Under the pieces are notes generated by a model. The model made no database searches. It was not told where the DNA came from and saw only the letters and a list, made by a program, of their open reading frames with translations. Made by a program: the position numbers and the translations under genes. From NCBI GenBank assembly GCA_902793635.1, contig CADBEA010000014.1:1-51182 (forward strand): a stretch of 51,182 nucleotides of DNA, given 5' to 3'. This document shows positions 26,238 to 35,948 of this stretch, piece by piece. This DNA is from an uncultured Erysipelotrichaceae bacterium (lineage in GTDB: Bacteria; Bacillota_I; Bacilli_A; Erysipelotrichales; Erysipelotrichaceae). Position 1 is the stretch's first letter. Every line of letters starts with the position of its first letter.

Positions 26238-29200
26238 TCAGTCTTTGTGTTTTTCCTGATAGCCGGCCACGATGCCCCTGATAATACCGTCGGGATCGTC
26301 GTAGTCGATGGGTATCTGTTTGCCGTTTTTCATCCGGAAGATCAGCTGCTTTTTCACCAGCTGCACTTCCTGGATGTTTTTATATTCCAGGTGTCCGGCA
26401 TAATCATATGTCGTATCAAATGCCTTAGGCAGGATAAAGACGCTGCCATATACTGTTTTGAACAATGATTTCTTCGTAGTATCAAGCCAGGCAATGACAT
26501 CTTTTACAGAAAGGCCCATTCCGGCATTCTTTATCGCCTGTTTCACTGTTTCCGGATCGTCTTTGGCAAAGACCAGTCTGTTTTTATTTGGCAGTGCTTC
26601 CGCCACGTCCGCGACCGACTGATCGGACGCCTTCAGGGTTTTCAGCAGCTGACTGTAGAAAGCAGCATCACTGCCGCCTTTCCCGGCATTCTCATGAAGC
26701 CTGTCATATACGTTCTTCTTCAGGCTGGCCGCTTCAAACAGTTCCCGGTAAGAATTCCACACCGGATCTTTCAGTTCACTGTAATGATACTGCCGCCATG
26801 CCGGCTCGATTTCATCCAGCACTTGATTGATCAGTGTCTCCGCCTTTTCATTCTGTTTGATGATCAGAAAAGACATGGCCATCAGTTCAGCCGTTTCATA
26901 TCTCAGCCGGTAATTGACAGCTGTCTGTTTCTGCTTCAGGGCAACAACATCTTCATTCGTCCATTCACTGACTTTTTCATTGAAAAGTTTCCGGCATTCT
27001 TCGTCATCGCGGAATCTTTCCGGCAGATTATTCCGGTATACAAAATCCTTGATATGGAAGAACTCCGTCAGGAAGGAAGAAAGTCCGTATTTCCTGTATC
27101 CCATCCGGCATACCGAAAAGGAATCAAGCAGACGTCTGGTGACATCGAGTCTGTCCTCATGCGTCAGAGATTCCGTCGTCAGCATCTTCATCTGGGCGTA
27201 ATCGTTATATGCACGCACTTTCCAATTCAGATACTCGCTGTCACCCCCGACAGACATCATGTCAAAGGTTTCCGCTGCCTTGGCGATATACTCGAAGGCT
27301 TTCCGGTTATCGCCGGCCGATCTGCCTTTATGCAGGTTGTACATATTCATATAACTGCCGGCAAGCAGAAGCCGGTTGGCAGGAACAGGATTCTTTTCAT
27401 ACATTTTTACCCGAAGAGCCAGATCACGTCTGTACATTTCTTTCCACTTCTTATCATCGTCCATACGCATATACACTTCACCCATACTGCCGTAGTAGTT
27501 GGAATACAGTGTATTGTTCTGTTCGATCAGATAATCGCAGAATTCTTCATCGGCCAACAGTTCATCACATTCATCCGCCAGCTTCAAAACTTCGGAAAGA
27601 ACTTTTATGTCAGAGTCATTCTTCAATGCCCAGATTGCCTGATAATAGGTATCGAACAGGATCTCCCGGTCTTTGAAATCCGCCCGATCCATTTTCTCGC
27701 GGCAGTAATCCAGCTGGATCTTTGTATATTTCCGCTTTAAAGGAATACTGTGGGGTGTAAATCTGACAGCTACCTTGCACAGCTTCATGATATATGCCCG
27801 CTGATGGGTTTCCGGCAGGCTGTCGAATTTCGCCTGCAGAAGTTCATATGTTTTATCCAGGATTTCACAGACAAGTTCCGACTGCTCTTTGTTTTCTTCA
27901 AAATGGTTCGGAAGCTCATACAGCACGAAATTGAGAAGACCATATTTGTACTGGTCGTTCTCCTGAACATAACTGATCAGTCCGATGGTGGCTTCCGTCC
28001 CCTCACGGATAATCTGATAATGGAAGTTTTCGGCAACAGAACGTGCCAGTTCAGAATCCTTGCTTTGGCTGCATTCTTTTACAAAGACAGCCAGGTCTTC
28101 GTATTTGCGGGCTTTGAGCAGATGCCAGACATATTCACAGCGCTTCAGGGGATCTTCTTTGCTCAATGTTCCAAGATAGGCACAGATCTCATCGTTGTAT
28201 TTTGCGAAGTCAGTATTCTGCAGTATGCCCTCCCGCAATGATTTATGCATGAAGTCATAACGGCCGTCACTTCTGACAATAAAGTCCGTATTCAGATAAT
28301 TGATGTAATGGGCAAAATCCAGAGTGCTCCAGTTCCTTTTGCATAAAGCAATCAGATCAGATACCCTGAGTCCGAATCTGCTTACGGCAAGATACTTTCT
28401 CACCTTCTCACAGAACAGCCGGTTGATACGCCGGCCAACTTCTTCAAAGACATATTCCGACAAGGAAGGAAGATCAGCAGGCATTTCATTGATCAGCGTG
28501 ATCTGCCTTTCGGCAATCGCCGCATTCGGTTCCAGGGTAGAACTGTTGATCACATCAAAGTCCGTGACGTTCATGATGCATAAGCGCTGCACCATCAGTG
28601 AAATGGACAGCGGCAGACCGGCGGAAGGATTGTGCATGATACCTTGTTTGACAGAGCCGTGCAGTTCTTTCCTGATATGGTCCAGATAGCCGTCAATGAC
28701 TCTTAACTGATCCTGTTCGCTCATGTCTTCCAGTACCAGAGAAGACAGATAATCCGTCTTGATATCTTTCGTACAGGTAATAAAGAACTTCACATTGGCG
28801 GGAATCTTCTTCGGAATAAAGATCATCTTCGATCTGTTCTCATCCGGAAACAGCTGATCGACCGCATCGATCAGCACATAGACATTCTCCTGCGCCGGCA
28901 CTTTCCTGAGAACGCTGAGGTATTTCTGCAGCAGTTCAGAGACAGGCACATTTCCGGTTTTCCCTGACTTCTCATTGGAAAACAGACAGAAGTCATTGAT
29001 GATCATTTCCGTAATATGGTAGGCATCGGTCGCTTCCGGTGTCAGACCGCAGGCGATCGGCAGAACATGATGCCCTTCCTTTTTCAATGCCATGGCCAGA
29101 TATGACAGCAAAGTGCTCTTGCCGCTGCCGGAATCACCGGCGCAGATCACGACCTGCTTGTCCGTATTCTTCAGAATGGCAAGACACTCCTCAGCATCCT

Positions 29201-29912
29201 TCTGACGGGCACTGAAAAGACTTTCCTTTTCCTGCACATAGTCCCAATGGGTACGCAGCAGACGTTCAAAAGGACTCATCCGGTCATAAGTCTGCCAGTC
29301 CTTTTCCATGACTGCCTTCAGATGTTCCGTGACCTCCAGCGCAAAGGAACGGATATCATCAGCACCCGGCACACCATTCACCATATGCACGGTATATTCA
29401 TGCACAGTGGTATTGCCCAATGCCAGAATACGGTTCTTCAGTTCCTGCAGTTTGTTCTGATGATAACTATCTTCATAATCATAGATACCGGGAATATGAT
29501 CATCCGCTATGTTCCGTATATACACCAGTGTCGGCTGTTTCAGATGGCAGACACCGTATTCGATCTCCAGTGCGGTAACACTTTTCTCCAGATCTTCCAG
29601 ATACAGCCGGTGTGCCTTCGCGGCATTGGCGACGATCTCTTTGTCAGGGATCCAGCCATAACGGTAACCGGTCAGAATAATAAAAGGCGGCTGACATCTG
29701 TCAATCTGGTTGAAACAGACGTCAAGCACCTTTAAAGAACTGGCTTCTTCACTCATATCGGACGTATTGATTCCCCACCGCAGGTCGCAGAAGTCAATTT
29801 CATCACCGTGTTTGCGGGCTTCCTCATTGATCTTCGGGGCGCAGATATCCCGTAAGGCATCTCTTTCCGCCTGCATGTCCTTGAATGTACTGGAAACAAA
29901 TATTGTTCGCAT
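26238..29912 (-). CDS. DUF4062 - STAND-type NTPase - helical-repeat protein (second copy)
   Basis: The protein has 1224 residues. The DUF4062 domain (FVSSTFKDMQAERD, DLRWGINT, YRYGWIPD) is closely like that of the first copy. Walker A is GDSGSGKST (259-267) and Walker B YVLIDAVDQL (345-354). Long helical repeats follow. The last 70 residues form a distinct module (YGSVFILPKAF, YAGHLEYKNI, FRMKNGKQIPIDYDD) resembling a bacterial PH-like fold; the first copy lacks it. The start at 29912 follows AGAAGGG. It is a single-gene unit. After the stop, a -1 frame stays open for about 65 codons (see findings). A sensor or defence role is inferred from architecture. Confidence 0.85.
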   Translation of the reverse strand: MRTIFVSSTFKDMQAERDALRDICAPKINEEARKHGDEIDFCDLRWGINTSDMSEEASSLKVLDVCFNQIDRCQPPFIILTGYRYGWIPDKEIVANAAKAHRLYLEDLEKSVTALEIEYGVCHLKQPTLVYIRNIADDHIPGIYDYEDSYHQNKLQELKNRILALGNTTVHEYTVHMVNGVPGADDIRSFALEVTEHLKAVMEKDWQTYDRMSPFERLLRTHWDYVQEKESLFSARQKDAEECLAILKNTDKQVVICAGDSGSGKSTLLSYLAMALKKEGHHVLPIACGLTPEATDAYHITEMIINDFCLFSNEKSGKTGNVPVSELLQKYLSVLRKVPAQENVYVLIDAVDQLFPDENRSKMIFIPKKIPANVKFFITCTKDIKTDYLSSLVLEDMSEQDQLRVIDGYLDHIRKELHGSVKQGIMHNPSAGLPLSISLMVQRLCIMNVTDFDVINSSTLEPNAAIAERQITLINEMPADLPSLSEYVFEEVGRRINRLFCEKVRKYLAVSRFGLRVSDLIALCKRNWSTLDFAHYINYLNTDFIVRSDGRYDFMHKSLREGILQNTDFAKYNDEICAYLGTLSKEDPLKRCEYVWHLLKARKYEDLAVFVKECSQSKDSELARSVAENFHYQIIREGTEATIGLISYVQENDQYKYGLLNFVLYELPNHFEENKEQSELVCEILDKTYELLQAKFDSLPETHQRAYIMKLCKVAVRFTPHSIPLKRKYTKIQLDYCREKMDRADFKDREILFDTYYQAIWALKNDSDIKVLSEVLKLADECDELLADEEFCDYLIEQNNTLYSNYYGSMGEVYMRMDDDKKWKEMYRRDLALRVKMYEKNPVPANRLLLAGSYMNMYNLHKGRSAGDNRKAFEYIAKAAETFDMMSVGGDSEYLNWKVRAYNDYAQMKMLTTESLTHEDRLDVTRRLLDSFSVCRMGYRKYGLSSFLTEFFHIKDFVYRNNLPERFRDDEECRKLFNEKVSEWTNEDVVALKQKQTAVNYRLRYETAELMAMSFLIIKQNEKAETLINQVLDEIEPAWRQYHYSELKDPVWNSYRELFEAASLKKNVYDRLHENAGKGGSDAAFYSQLLKTLKASDQSVADVAEALPNKNRLVFAKDDPETVKQAIKNAGMGLSVKDVIAWLDTTKKSLFKTVYGSVFILPKAFDTTYDYAGHLEYKNIQEVQLVKKQLIFRMKNGKQIPIDYDDPDGIIRGIVAGYQEKHKD

Positions 29913-29996
29913 AGGAGTGTCCCTTCTGTATTGTCAGTGAATTGAGTGATTACGGAAGTTGTTGATGCAAAAAGTTATGGCATACTGTTACGGATT

Positions 29997-30743
29997 TCAA
30001 TCCTCAGTTTTCAATAAGCTTCTGACCAATTTTATCTCTTCCTGCATGAGAAAGAGTGAGTTCTGTTTTTCTTCCAGTACAGTTTTAGAATTCTCTATCT
30101 GCTCTTTCAGATCAGTAATCTTTTTCTGTTCTTCCTCTGTCAGCAAAAGCGGTAGATTCTCACCTTTGTAAGATTCATAAGCCGCACAGGCTTTTTTCTG
30201 CGTATCATTCAGCTGGCCGGATGCACAAGCGGATTCCCAGAACCCTGTATCGGTAAAATCATAAATCTGATCAGATCCAATTGTGTTATTTCCCACAAGT
30301 TTTGAAACAGTCCCAACAACGCGCCTGAATAACAATGGAAATGTTTTACTCTGATCCAAAGTCAATTGCGCATATAATGCGTTTAATTCATCCTCTTTTG
30401 CCTGAATCTGAACTGTCAGATTATTGATTTCCACCTGCTCGGCATCTATCTTCGCCTGATATTCATCGATTTTCATCGCATACGCAGCCAGATTATTACG
30501 GATTTCATCTTGCTGATTTTTCAGTTCTTTCAATTGTTGATTCAATGTGCCGAGGGAGCTTTTCAGATATTCTGAATATGCTTCACAAGCTTCCTGTTCT
30601 TCTTCGTTGAGATTATGTGATGTACAGAGATTATTCCAATAATCTGTATCTGAATAATCCGGTTCATCAGCATATACAGTCTGAAAGGAAACAGTAATAA
30701 CTGTAACTGTAGCAATCAGTATGTTTGTAATAGTTCTTTTCAT
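29997..30743 (-). CDS. Secreted CwlO/PcsB-like coiled-coil protein without a hydrolase domain
   Basis: The 248-residue protein has a signal peptide ending in VYA (around residue 25). Two copies of a motif with paired Cys follow: LCTSHNLNEEEQEACEAY and ACASGQLNDTQKKACAAY. Each is followed by a long coiled coil. This resembles the N-terminal half of peptidoglycan hydrolases such as CwlO and PcsB, but no NlpC/P60 or CHAP domain is present. It may be an adaptor or a regulator of cell-wall cleavage, or a truncated hydrolase. The region up to the amidohydrolase gene (about 100 bases) shows nothing clear. Confidence 0.75.
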   Translation of the reverse strand: MKRTITNILIATVTVITVSFQTVYADEPDYSDTDYWNNLCTSHNLNEEEQEACEAYSEYLKSSLGTLNQQLKELKNQQDEIRNNLAAYAMKIDEYQAKIDAEQVEINNLTVQIQAKEDELNALYAQLTLDQSKTFPLLFRRVVGTVSKLVGNNTIGSDQIYDFTDTGFWESACASGQLNDTQKKACAAYESYKGENLPLLLTEEEQKKITDLKEQIENSKTVLEEKQNSLFLMQEEIKLVRSLLKTED

Positions 30744-30841
30744 GTTGATTTGTGTCTTTCTGTAGTTATGTGTTTTTCGAATCTGCTACAGTTCTTTTCT
30801 TATCAGATCAATAATCATGATAACAGCAGACAGCAACGTAT

Positions 30842-32062
30842 TCAGCGGATCATTGTTCCCTTCAGGAAAACGTGTTCCGGCTTTCTGTACATGACAGTAA
30901 TGTCATTTACGGGATCGCCGTCAATGACGATCAGGTCAGCATCCTTTCCTTCCGCCACCAGACCGGTACGGTCGTCGATGCCCATCAGCACAGCACTGTT
31001 GACAGTTGCCTGTTTCAGGATATCGGCATTGTTCCAGCCCAGGAAATCATGGCGGTGACGGAATTCCGATCCCGGTTCTCTGGTATATGCCGCAAGCGAC
31101 TGGTCGGTTCCCCAGCCGATGAGAATATCTCCTCTCTGATAGGCGCTGTTCAGACAGATCCTGATCTTTTCGAGAAGCGCACTGACCTTGGGAATGACAT
31201 GTTTGCCATATTCCGAATCCGGATCGGTATGTTCGATCAGTTCCATGGTCACGGACAGAGTCGGTATAATACCGGCATCTTTTCTTCCGGCCAGAAGATC
31301 AAGTCCCTCTTTGTCAATGAAGCTGGCATGTTCGATCGTCCGCACGCCGCAATTGAGTGCCTGGACAATGGCTTTCGCGCCATGACAGTGGATGGCACAG
31401 TATGTTTCGTTTTCTTCCGCGATCTTCACTGCTTCGAGGATCTCATAATCTTCCATGATGCCGATGCCAGGCACACTGCCCTTTCCCATCATGGATCCGG
31501 TACCGTACAGTTTGATAAAATCTGCGCCTCTGGCGAAGTTGATACGCACAGCCTTGCGCATCTCCTCTTTGCTGTCGACATTGTACGGTACCATATAACC
31601 GAACTCACTGTCCGGTGTGCCGCCGGCGTTGGTCGGTGTCATGGTGATACCGGAAGTATAGATGTGCGGTCCCTGAACAGTGCCTTCGTTAACGGCATTT
31701 CTCAATGCTGTAACCGAGAAGTACCTATCTTCGCCGCAGTCTCTGACGGTTGTCACACCGATATCGAGAAGATGCTTCGCGTATTTCAGATCCCGCAGCG
31801 TCCTGGCACAGGGATCCACATAGTTGGCTTCGGCCGGATTGGTTTCCGTCATGGAAAGATGGATGTGGGCATCGATAATTCCCGGCATCAATGTCTTTCC
31901 TGCCAGATCGAAGACTTCCATTCCTTCATATGTCTTCTTGCCGCTCTCACGGATTCCGGCAATGATACCGTCTCTGATTACGATATCGGCAAGTTCAGGT
32001 GCACCTTCTTCGCTCAGCTGAGGGATCAGCCGGCAGTGTTGCAGCACATATGTATGATTCAT
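30842..32062 (-). CDS. Amidohydrolase, imidazolonepropionase/prolidase-like
   Basis: This 406-residue metal-dependent hydrolase has the first metal motif DAHIHLS, a likely carboxylated Lys in DFIKLYGTG, IHCHG and IEHASF further along, and the final Asp in GWGTDQS. The C-terminal segment LVAEGKDADLIVIDGDP is typical of the family. It may cleave Xaa-Pro or cyclic amide substrates. The ribosome site GGGAGG precedes the ATG at 32062. It starts 16 bases after the UvrA-like gene and could be co-transcribed. Confidence 0.9.
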   Translation of the reverse strand: MNHTYVLQHCRLIPQLSEEGAPELADIVIRDGIIAGIRESGKKTYEGMEVFDLAGKTLMPGIIDAHIHLSMTETNPAEANYVDPCARTLRDLKYAKHLLDIGVTTVRDCGEDRYFSVTALRNAVNEGTVQGPHIYTSGITMTPTNAGGTPDSEFGYMVPYNVDSKEEMRKAVRINFARGADFIKLYGTGSMMGKGSVPGIGIMEDYEILEAVKIAEENETYCAIHCHGAKAIVQALNCGVRTIEHASFIDKEGLDLLAGRKDAGIIPTLSVTMELIEHTDPDSEYGKHVIPKVSALLEKIRICLNSAYQRGDILIGWGTDQSLAAYTREPGSEFRHRHDFLGWNNADILKQATVNSAVLMGIDDRTGLVAEGKDADLIVIDGDPVNDITVMYRKPEHVFLKGTMIR

Positions 32063-32078
32063 TTCACACCTCCCTTAT

Positions 32079-34565
32079 TCAGATGAATTTTCCAGTGATA
32101 CTCTGTTGACTGTTTCTGATATCTTCAGCAGTTCCGCAGGCTACGATCCGGCCGCCTTCTTCGCCGCCTTCCGGTCCCATGTCGACAATATAGTCGGCAT
32201 TTCTTATCACGTCCAGATCGTGTTCGATGACGATGACCGTGGCGCCATGAGAGATCAGTGTCTGAAATACCGCCATCAGCGTTTCCACATCTTTCGGATG
32301 CAGACCGATCGTCGGCTCGTCAAAGACAAAGACGGAATCATCCTGCATGCGGCCCATTTCACTGGCCAGTTTCAGACGCTGCGCTTCGCCGCCGGAAAGA
32401 CCGGGTGTTTCTTCTCCCAGTGTCAGATAGCCAAGCCCGAGGTCTTTCAGGATCGCCAGTTTCGGCTTGACTGTCTTCATATCCCGGCAGAATTCCAATG
32501 CTGTATTGACGTCCATTTCCATAACTTCCGGCAGGGACTTTTTCTCACCTGCCTTATTTGTCACACGGATCTTCTTGGCCTGTTTGCCATAGCGGCTGCC
32601 GCGGCATTGCGGACAGGGAATATCCACATCCGGCAGAAACTGCACGTCCAGGGAAATCTGGCCGGTGCCGTCACATACCGGACATCTTAACGAACCGGTA
32701 TTATAGGAGAAATCACCGGCTTTGTATCCCTTTTCCTTCGCCTCTTTTGTCCGGCCGTAGATCTTGCGCAGCTCATCATGAACATTGGCATAGGTGGCCA
32801 CGGTGGAGCGGACATTGATGCCGATCGGCACGGCGTCGATCAGTTTGACATGGCGGATGCCTTCCGCCTGCAGGACTTTCACGTGATCCGGCATTTTCCC
32901 ACCGTTGCATACGGCGTCCAGTGCCGGCACAAGACTTTCCAGGATCATCGTTGTCTTGCCGGATCCCGACATGCCGGTAACGACGGTCAGTCTGTTTTTC
33001 GGTATGTCCACGGACAATGGCTTGACGGTATGGATCTGTCCGGTTTCCATATGAATTCTGCCATGGGAGAACAGTTCTTCTTTATCCATGGCTCTGTATT
33101 CGTTTTTCCTGTCTTGCAGATACGGTCCGATCACCGATTTGCTGTTGTGCCGGATATCCTCCAGGGTTCCTTCCGCGATGACTCTTCCGCCATCCGCTCC
33201 GGCCTTGGGTCCCAGTTCGATCAGCCATCCGGATTCCTTCAGGATCTGGATGTCATGATCGACCAGCAGAACCGAGTTGCCGTCTTTCACAAGATCATGC
33301 ATGACGCCGTTCAGACCGACGATATTGGCCGGGTGCAGACCGATGGAAGGCTCGTCCAGAACATAAAGAACACCGGTTGTCCGGTTGCGCACCGCCCTTG
33401 CCATCTGCATTCTCTGCCTTTCACCGGTAGACAGTGTGGAACCGGCTCTGTCCAGGGTCAGATAGCCCAGGCCAAGATCCATCAGCCGTTTCGCTGTTTC
33501 GAGATACGACTCGCAGATATTCTCCGCCATGGCTTTCATATCCTCAGGCATGGAAGACGGCACCTGTTTTACCCATTCCACGGATTCCTTCAGCGTCATC
33601 ATACAGGCCTGATCCAGGGAGATGCCCATCAGTTTCGGTGCTCTTGCGGCTTCTGACAGCCGGGTGCCATGGCACTCAGGACATTCCTCTTCCTTCAGGA
33701 ACTTCTCCACTCTCTTCATGCTCTTTTCATCCTTTACCTTGTTCAGGGCATTCAGAACCGTGGCACTCGCGCTGTAATAGGTAAAGTCCATTTCTGCAAA
33801 CGTCGCGCTGTCCTTGTTTTTCGGACGGTAGAGAATATGTCTTTTCTCCATCGGTCCGTCATATACGATATGCTTTTCTTCCTCACTCAGATCCCTGAAC
33901 GGAACATCCGTGCGCACGCCCATTTCCCGGCATACGTCCGTCATTAAAGACCACATCAGGGAATTCCATGGGGCGACCGCGCCTTCATCGATCGTCAGGT
34001 TCTCATCCGGCACCAGGCTGGCACGGTCGACCGTCCGCACCGTTCCCGTTCCCCCGCAGCATGGGCAGGCACCCTGGGAATTGAAGGCCAGTTCCTCGGC
34101 ACCCGGACCATAGAAGTGTTCACCGCATTCCGGACAGACAATTTCCTGCATGGCGGCGACAGCCGTGCTTGGCGGCACATAATGACCGTTGGGACAGCGG
34201 TGGCTGGCCAGTCTTGAAAACATCAGACGCAGACTGTTCAGCAACTCCGTGCCCGTTCCAAAAGTGGAACGAATACCCGGCACGGCAGGTCTCTGGTGCA
34301 GTGCCAGAGAAGCAGGCACATACAGCACCTCGTCCACGTCCGCCCTTGCGGCCTGGGTCATGCGTCTTCTTGTATAGGTCGAAAGAGATTCCAGATACCT
34401 TCTAGAACCTTCCGCATACAGCACACCCAGAGCAAGAGAAGACTTGCCGGAGCCGGAAACACCGGCAATTCCGACGATCTCATTCAGTGGTATGTCAACA
34501 TCGATATTCTTCAGATTATGTACCCTTGCGCCCCGCACAAGTATCTTCTTCGGCTTCTCATCCAT
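32079..34565 (-). CDS. UvrA-like ABC ATPase, short form
   Basis: The 828-residue protein has two ABC ATPase halves, with Walker A GVSGSGKSS (35-43) and GMSGSGKTT, and the signature motifs LSTGERQRMQMA and LSGGEAQRLKLA. Cys clusters of the UvrA type are present (CPECGEHF, CPVCDGTGQ, CPQCRG). True UvrA proteins are about 940 residues; the shorter length fits UvrA2-type paralogues that lack the UvrB-binding insert and are linked to DNA-damage or drug tolerance. The ATG at 34565 follows AAGAGGA. Its role in excision repair is uncertain. Confidence 0.88.
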   Translation of the reverse strand: MDEKPKKILVRGARVHNLKNIDVDIPLNEIVGIAGVSGSGKSSLALGVLYAEGSRRYLESLSTYTRRRMTQAARADVDEVLYVPASLALHQRPAVPGIRSTFGTGTELLNSLRLMFSRLASHRCPNGHYVPPSTAVAAMQEIVCPECGEHFYGPGAEELAFNSQGACPCCGGTGTVRTVDRASLVPDENLTIDEGAVAPWNSLMWSLMTDVCREMGVRTDVPFRDLSEEEKHIVYDGPMEKRHILYRPKNKDSATFAEMDFTYYSASATVLNALNKVKDEKSMKRVEKFLKEEECPECHGTRLSEAARAPKLMGISLDQACMMTLKESVEWVKQVPSSMPEDMKAMAENICESYLETAKRLMDLGLGYLTLDRAGSTLSTGERQRMQMARAVRNRTTGVLYVLDEPSIGLHPANIVGLNGVMHDLVKDGNSVLLVDHDIQILKESGWLIELGPKAGADGGRVIAEGTLEDIRHNSKSVIGPYLQDRKNEYRAMDKEELFSHGRIHMETGQIHTVKPLSVDIPKNRLTVVTGMSGSGKTTMILESLVPALDAVCNGGKMPDHVKVLQAEGIRHVKLIDAVPIGINVRSTVATYANVHDELRKIYGRTKEAKEKGYKAGDFSYNTGSLRCPVCDGTGQISLDVQFLPDVDIPCPQCRGSRYGKQAKKIRVTNKAGEKKSLPEVMEMDVNTALEFCRDMKTVKPKLAILKDLGLGYLTLGEETPGLSGGEAQRLKLASEMGRMQDDSVFVFDEPTIGLHPKDVETLMAVFQTLISHGATVIVIEHDLDVIRNADYIVDMGPEGGEEGGRIVACGTAEDIRNSQQSITGKFI

Positions 34566-34585
34566 ATATGATTCCTCTTGTAATG

Positions 34586-34614
34586 ATAAGACTGCATGAA
34601 TCATGCAGTCTTAT
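34586..34614. repeat. Inverted repeat between the Nudix and UvrA-like genes
   Basis: A perfect 14-bp inverted repeat (ATAAGACTGCATGA / TCATGCAGTCTTAT) has a one-base centre. No T-run follows on the minus strand, so it is a weak terminator candidate at best, or a protein-binding palindrome. Confidence 0.55.
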
Positions 34615-34630
34615 TGACGTCATACATATT

Positions 34631-35017
34631 TTACAGTGCCTGTTTCACCAGTTCAATGATCGTCACATCAGCAGGCAGCCAGGCCACGGAATCCAGTTCC
34701 TCCCTGCTCAGCCATCTGGCGGCCTCATGTTCCAGAAGAACAGGTTTTCCTTCTATGATCCTTGCCCAGTAGCATTTCATGGAAAGATGGAACTTCGGAT
34801 AGTTATGTTCGATCGTCGTCAGATAGTCTCCGACCTCGATCTCCGTTTCCAGTTCCTCTTCAATTTCCCGTTTCAGTGCTTCCTGGGGCGTTTCCCCTTC
34901 TTCTACTTTGCCGCCGGGAAATTCCCAGCCGTCTTTAAACTCACCATATCCTCGCTGGGTAGCAAATATCTTATTGCCATCACGGATAATAGCGGCTACT
35001 ACGTTAACTGTTTTCAT
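34631..35017 (-). CDS. Nudix hydrolase, MutT-like
   Basis: The 128-residue protein has the Nudix box GGKVEEGETPQEALKREIEEE, with Glu residues placed to bind metal; the usual Gly near the end of the box is not conserved. The family removes pyrophosphate from oxidised nucleotides or other nucleoside diphosphate derivatives. The ATG at 35017 was chosen because residues upstream (from a TTG) lack a clear ribosome site. It begins 14 bases after the GHMP kinase gene ends. A decayed copy lies at 35949-36090. Confidence 0.88.
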   Translation of the reverse strand: MKTVNVVAAIIRDGNKIFATQRGYGEFKDGWEFPGGKVEEGETPQEALKREIEEELETEIEVGDYLTTIEHNYPKFHLSMKCYWARIIEGKPVLLEHEAARWLSREELDSVAWLPADVTIIELVKQAL

Positions 35018-35031
35018 AAAATGTCTCGTTT

Positions 35032-35916
35032 CTAGATCCAAAGCACATCATAGTCTTTCAAAAGCTCAGATGCTTTTGTTTTTTCATCACTGAAGCCCAG
35101 CATATAACCTCCGCCGCCTGCACCCAATATTTTCACGGCGAAACGGAAGTCATGATCCCTTGCAAATAATGGAATAAAGGAATCCGGTATCATCGGCCGG
35201 AAGAAACGCAGCTGAGCCTTGCTCAACTGTTTTACTGAAACAAAGAACGCATCCATGTTTCCTTCCGTCAGTGTATCCATGCATGAAACAACATACGGGA
35301 GATAGTCTGACTGGAATGCCTGCAAAAAGGAAGTATCTTCCCTCTGCCGCTTAAAGTATTCCACCAGTGGCTTCGTATTTTTGGCGATCTTTGTATCGAT
35401 CAGACAGATATGGATGTCTTTAGATATAAAATCATCCGGAAGTATCACGATTTTATCCGCACTGATACGAAATGGTTTGCCAGTATAGCAGGCAATCGGA
35501 TCAATACCGGAACTTGAGCCATGGTAAAAACTCTCCATCCTGGCAAACAATCCTTTCAGTTCCAGATAATCATCCGACTTTTCTTTCGCATAACGGTCAT
35601 AGACAGCTGCCACAACTGTACCGGAACTGCCCAGTCCATAACCCATCGGTACATTGGAAGCCAGTGCCAGACCGTTGGTAATGTCTTTGGCAAAAAGTTC
35701 TATATCAATTGCTTTCTTCAATGACTCTTCCTGATCCAGATACTGGCAGAACCGGGATAATTCTCTGTTGGAATACAAGAGCTTCTCATCCTGTCCTGTA
35801 TTATCGAATACCCACTCAGCAGAAAACATCTGCAATGGGATTAACAATGCAGATGAATCAAAAATCATGGAATACTCACCAAAGAGTAGTACTTTACTGC
35901 AATAGTTGGGTGTCAT
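35032..35916 (-). CDS. GHMP kinase, mevalonate-kinase-like
   Basis: This 294-residue kinase has the N-terminal SKVLLFGEYSMIF motif, the phosphate-binding loop MGYGLGSSGTVVAA, HGSSSGIDP and the C-terminal KILGAGGGGYMLGF. The pattern suits mevalonate kinase, which phosphorylates mevalonate for isoprenoid synthesis. No other mevalonate-pathway gene is in the window, so another GHMP substrate is possible. An AAGAGGA ribosome site precedes the ATG. A Nudix gene follows closely. Confidence 0.8.
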   Translation of the reverse strand: MTPNYCSKVLLFGEYSMIFDSSALLIPLQMFSAEWVFDNTGQDEKLLYSNRELSRFCQYLDQEESLKKAIDIELFAKDITNGLALASNVPMGYGLGSSGTVVAAVYDRYAKEKSDDYLELKGLFARMESFYHGSSSGIDPIACYTGKPFRISADKIVILPDDFISKDIHICLIDTKIAKNTKPLVEYFKRQREDTSFLQAFQSDYLPYVVSCMDTLTEGNMDAFFVSVKQLSKAQLRFFRPMIPDSFIPLFARDHDFRFAVKILGAGGGGYMLGFSDEKTKASELLKDYDVLWI

Positions 35917-35948
35917 TCTATTTGTGATCCTCTTTTATGATAACGTTC

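Noticed and set aside
26694-27740. Plus-strand open frame of 348 codons inside the second DUF4062-NTPase
   Set aside because: The opposite strand carries a convincing 1224-residue protein; this frame is its antisense.
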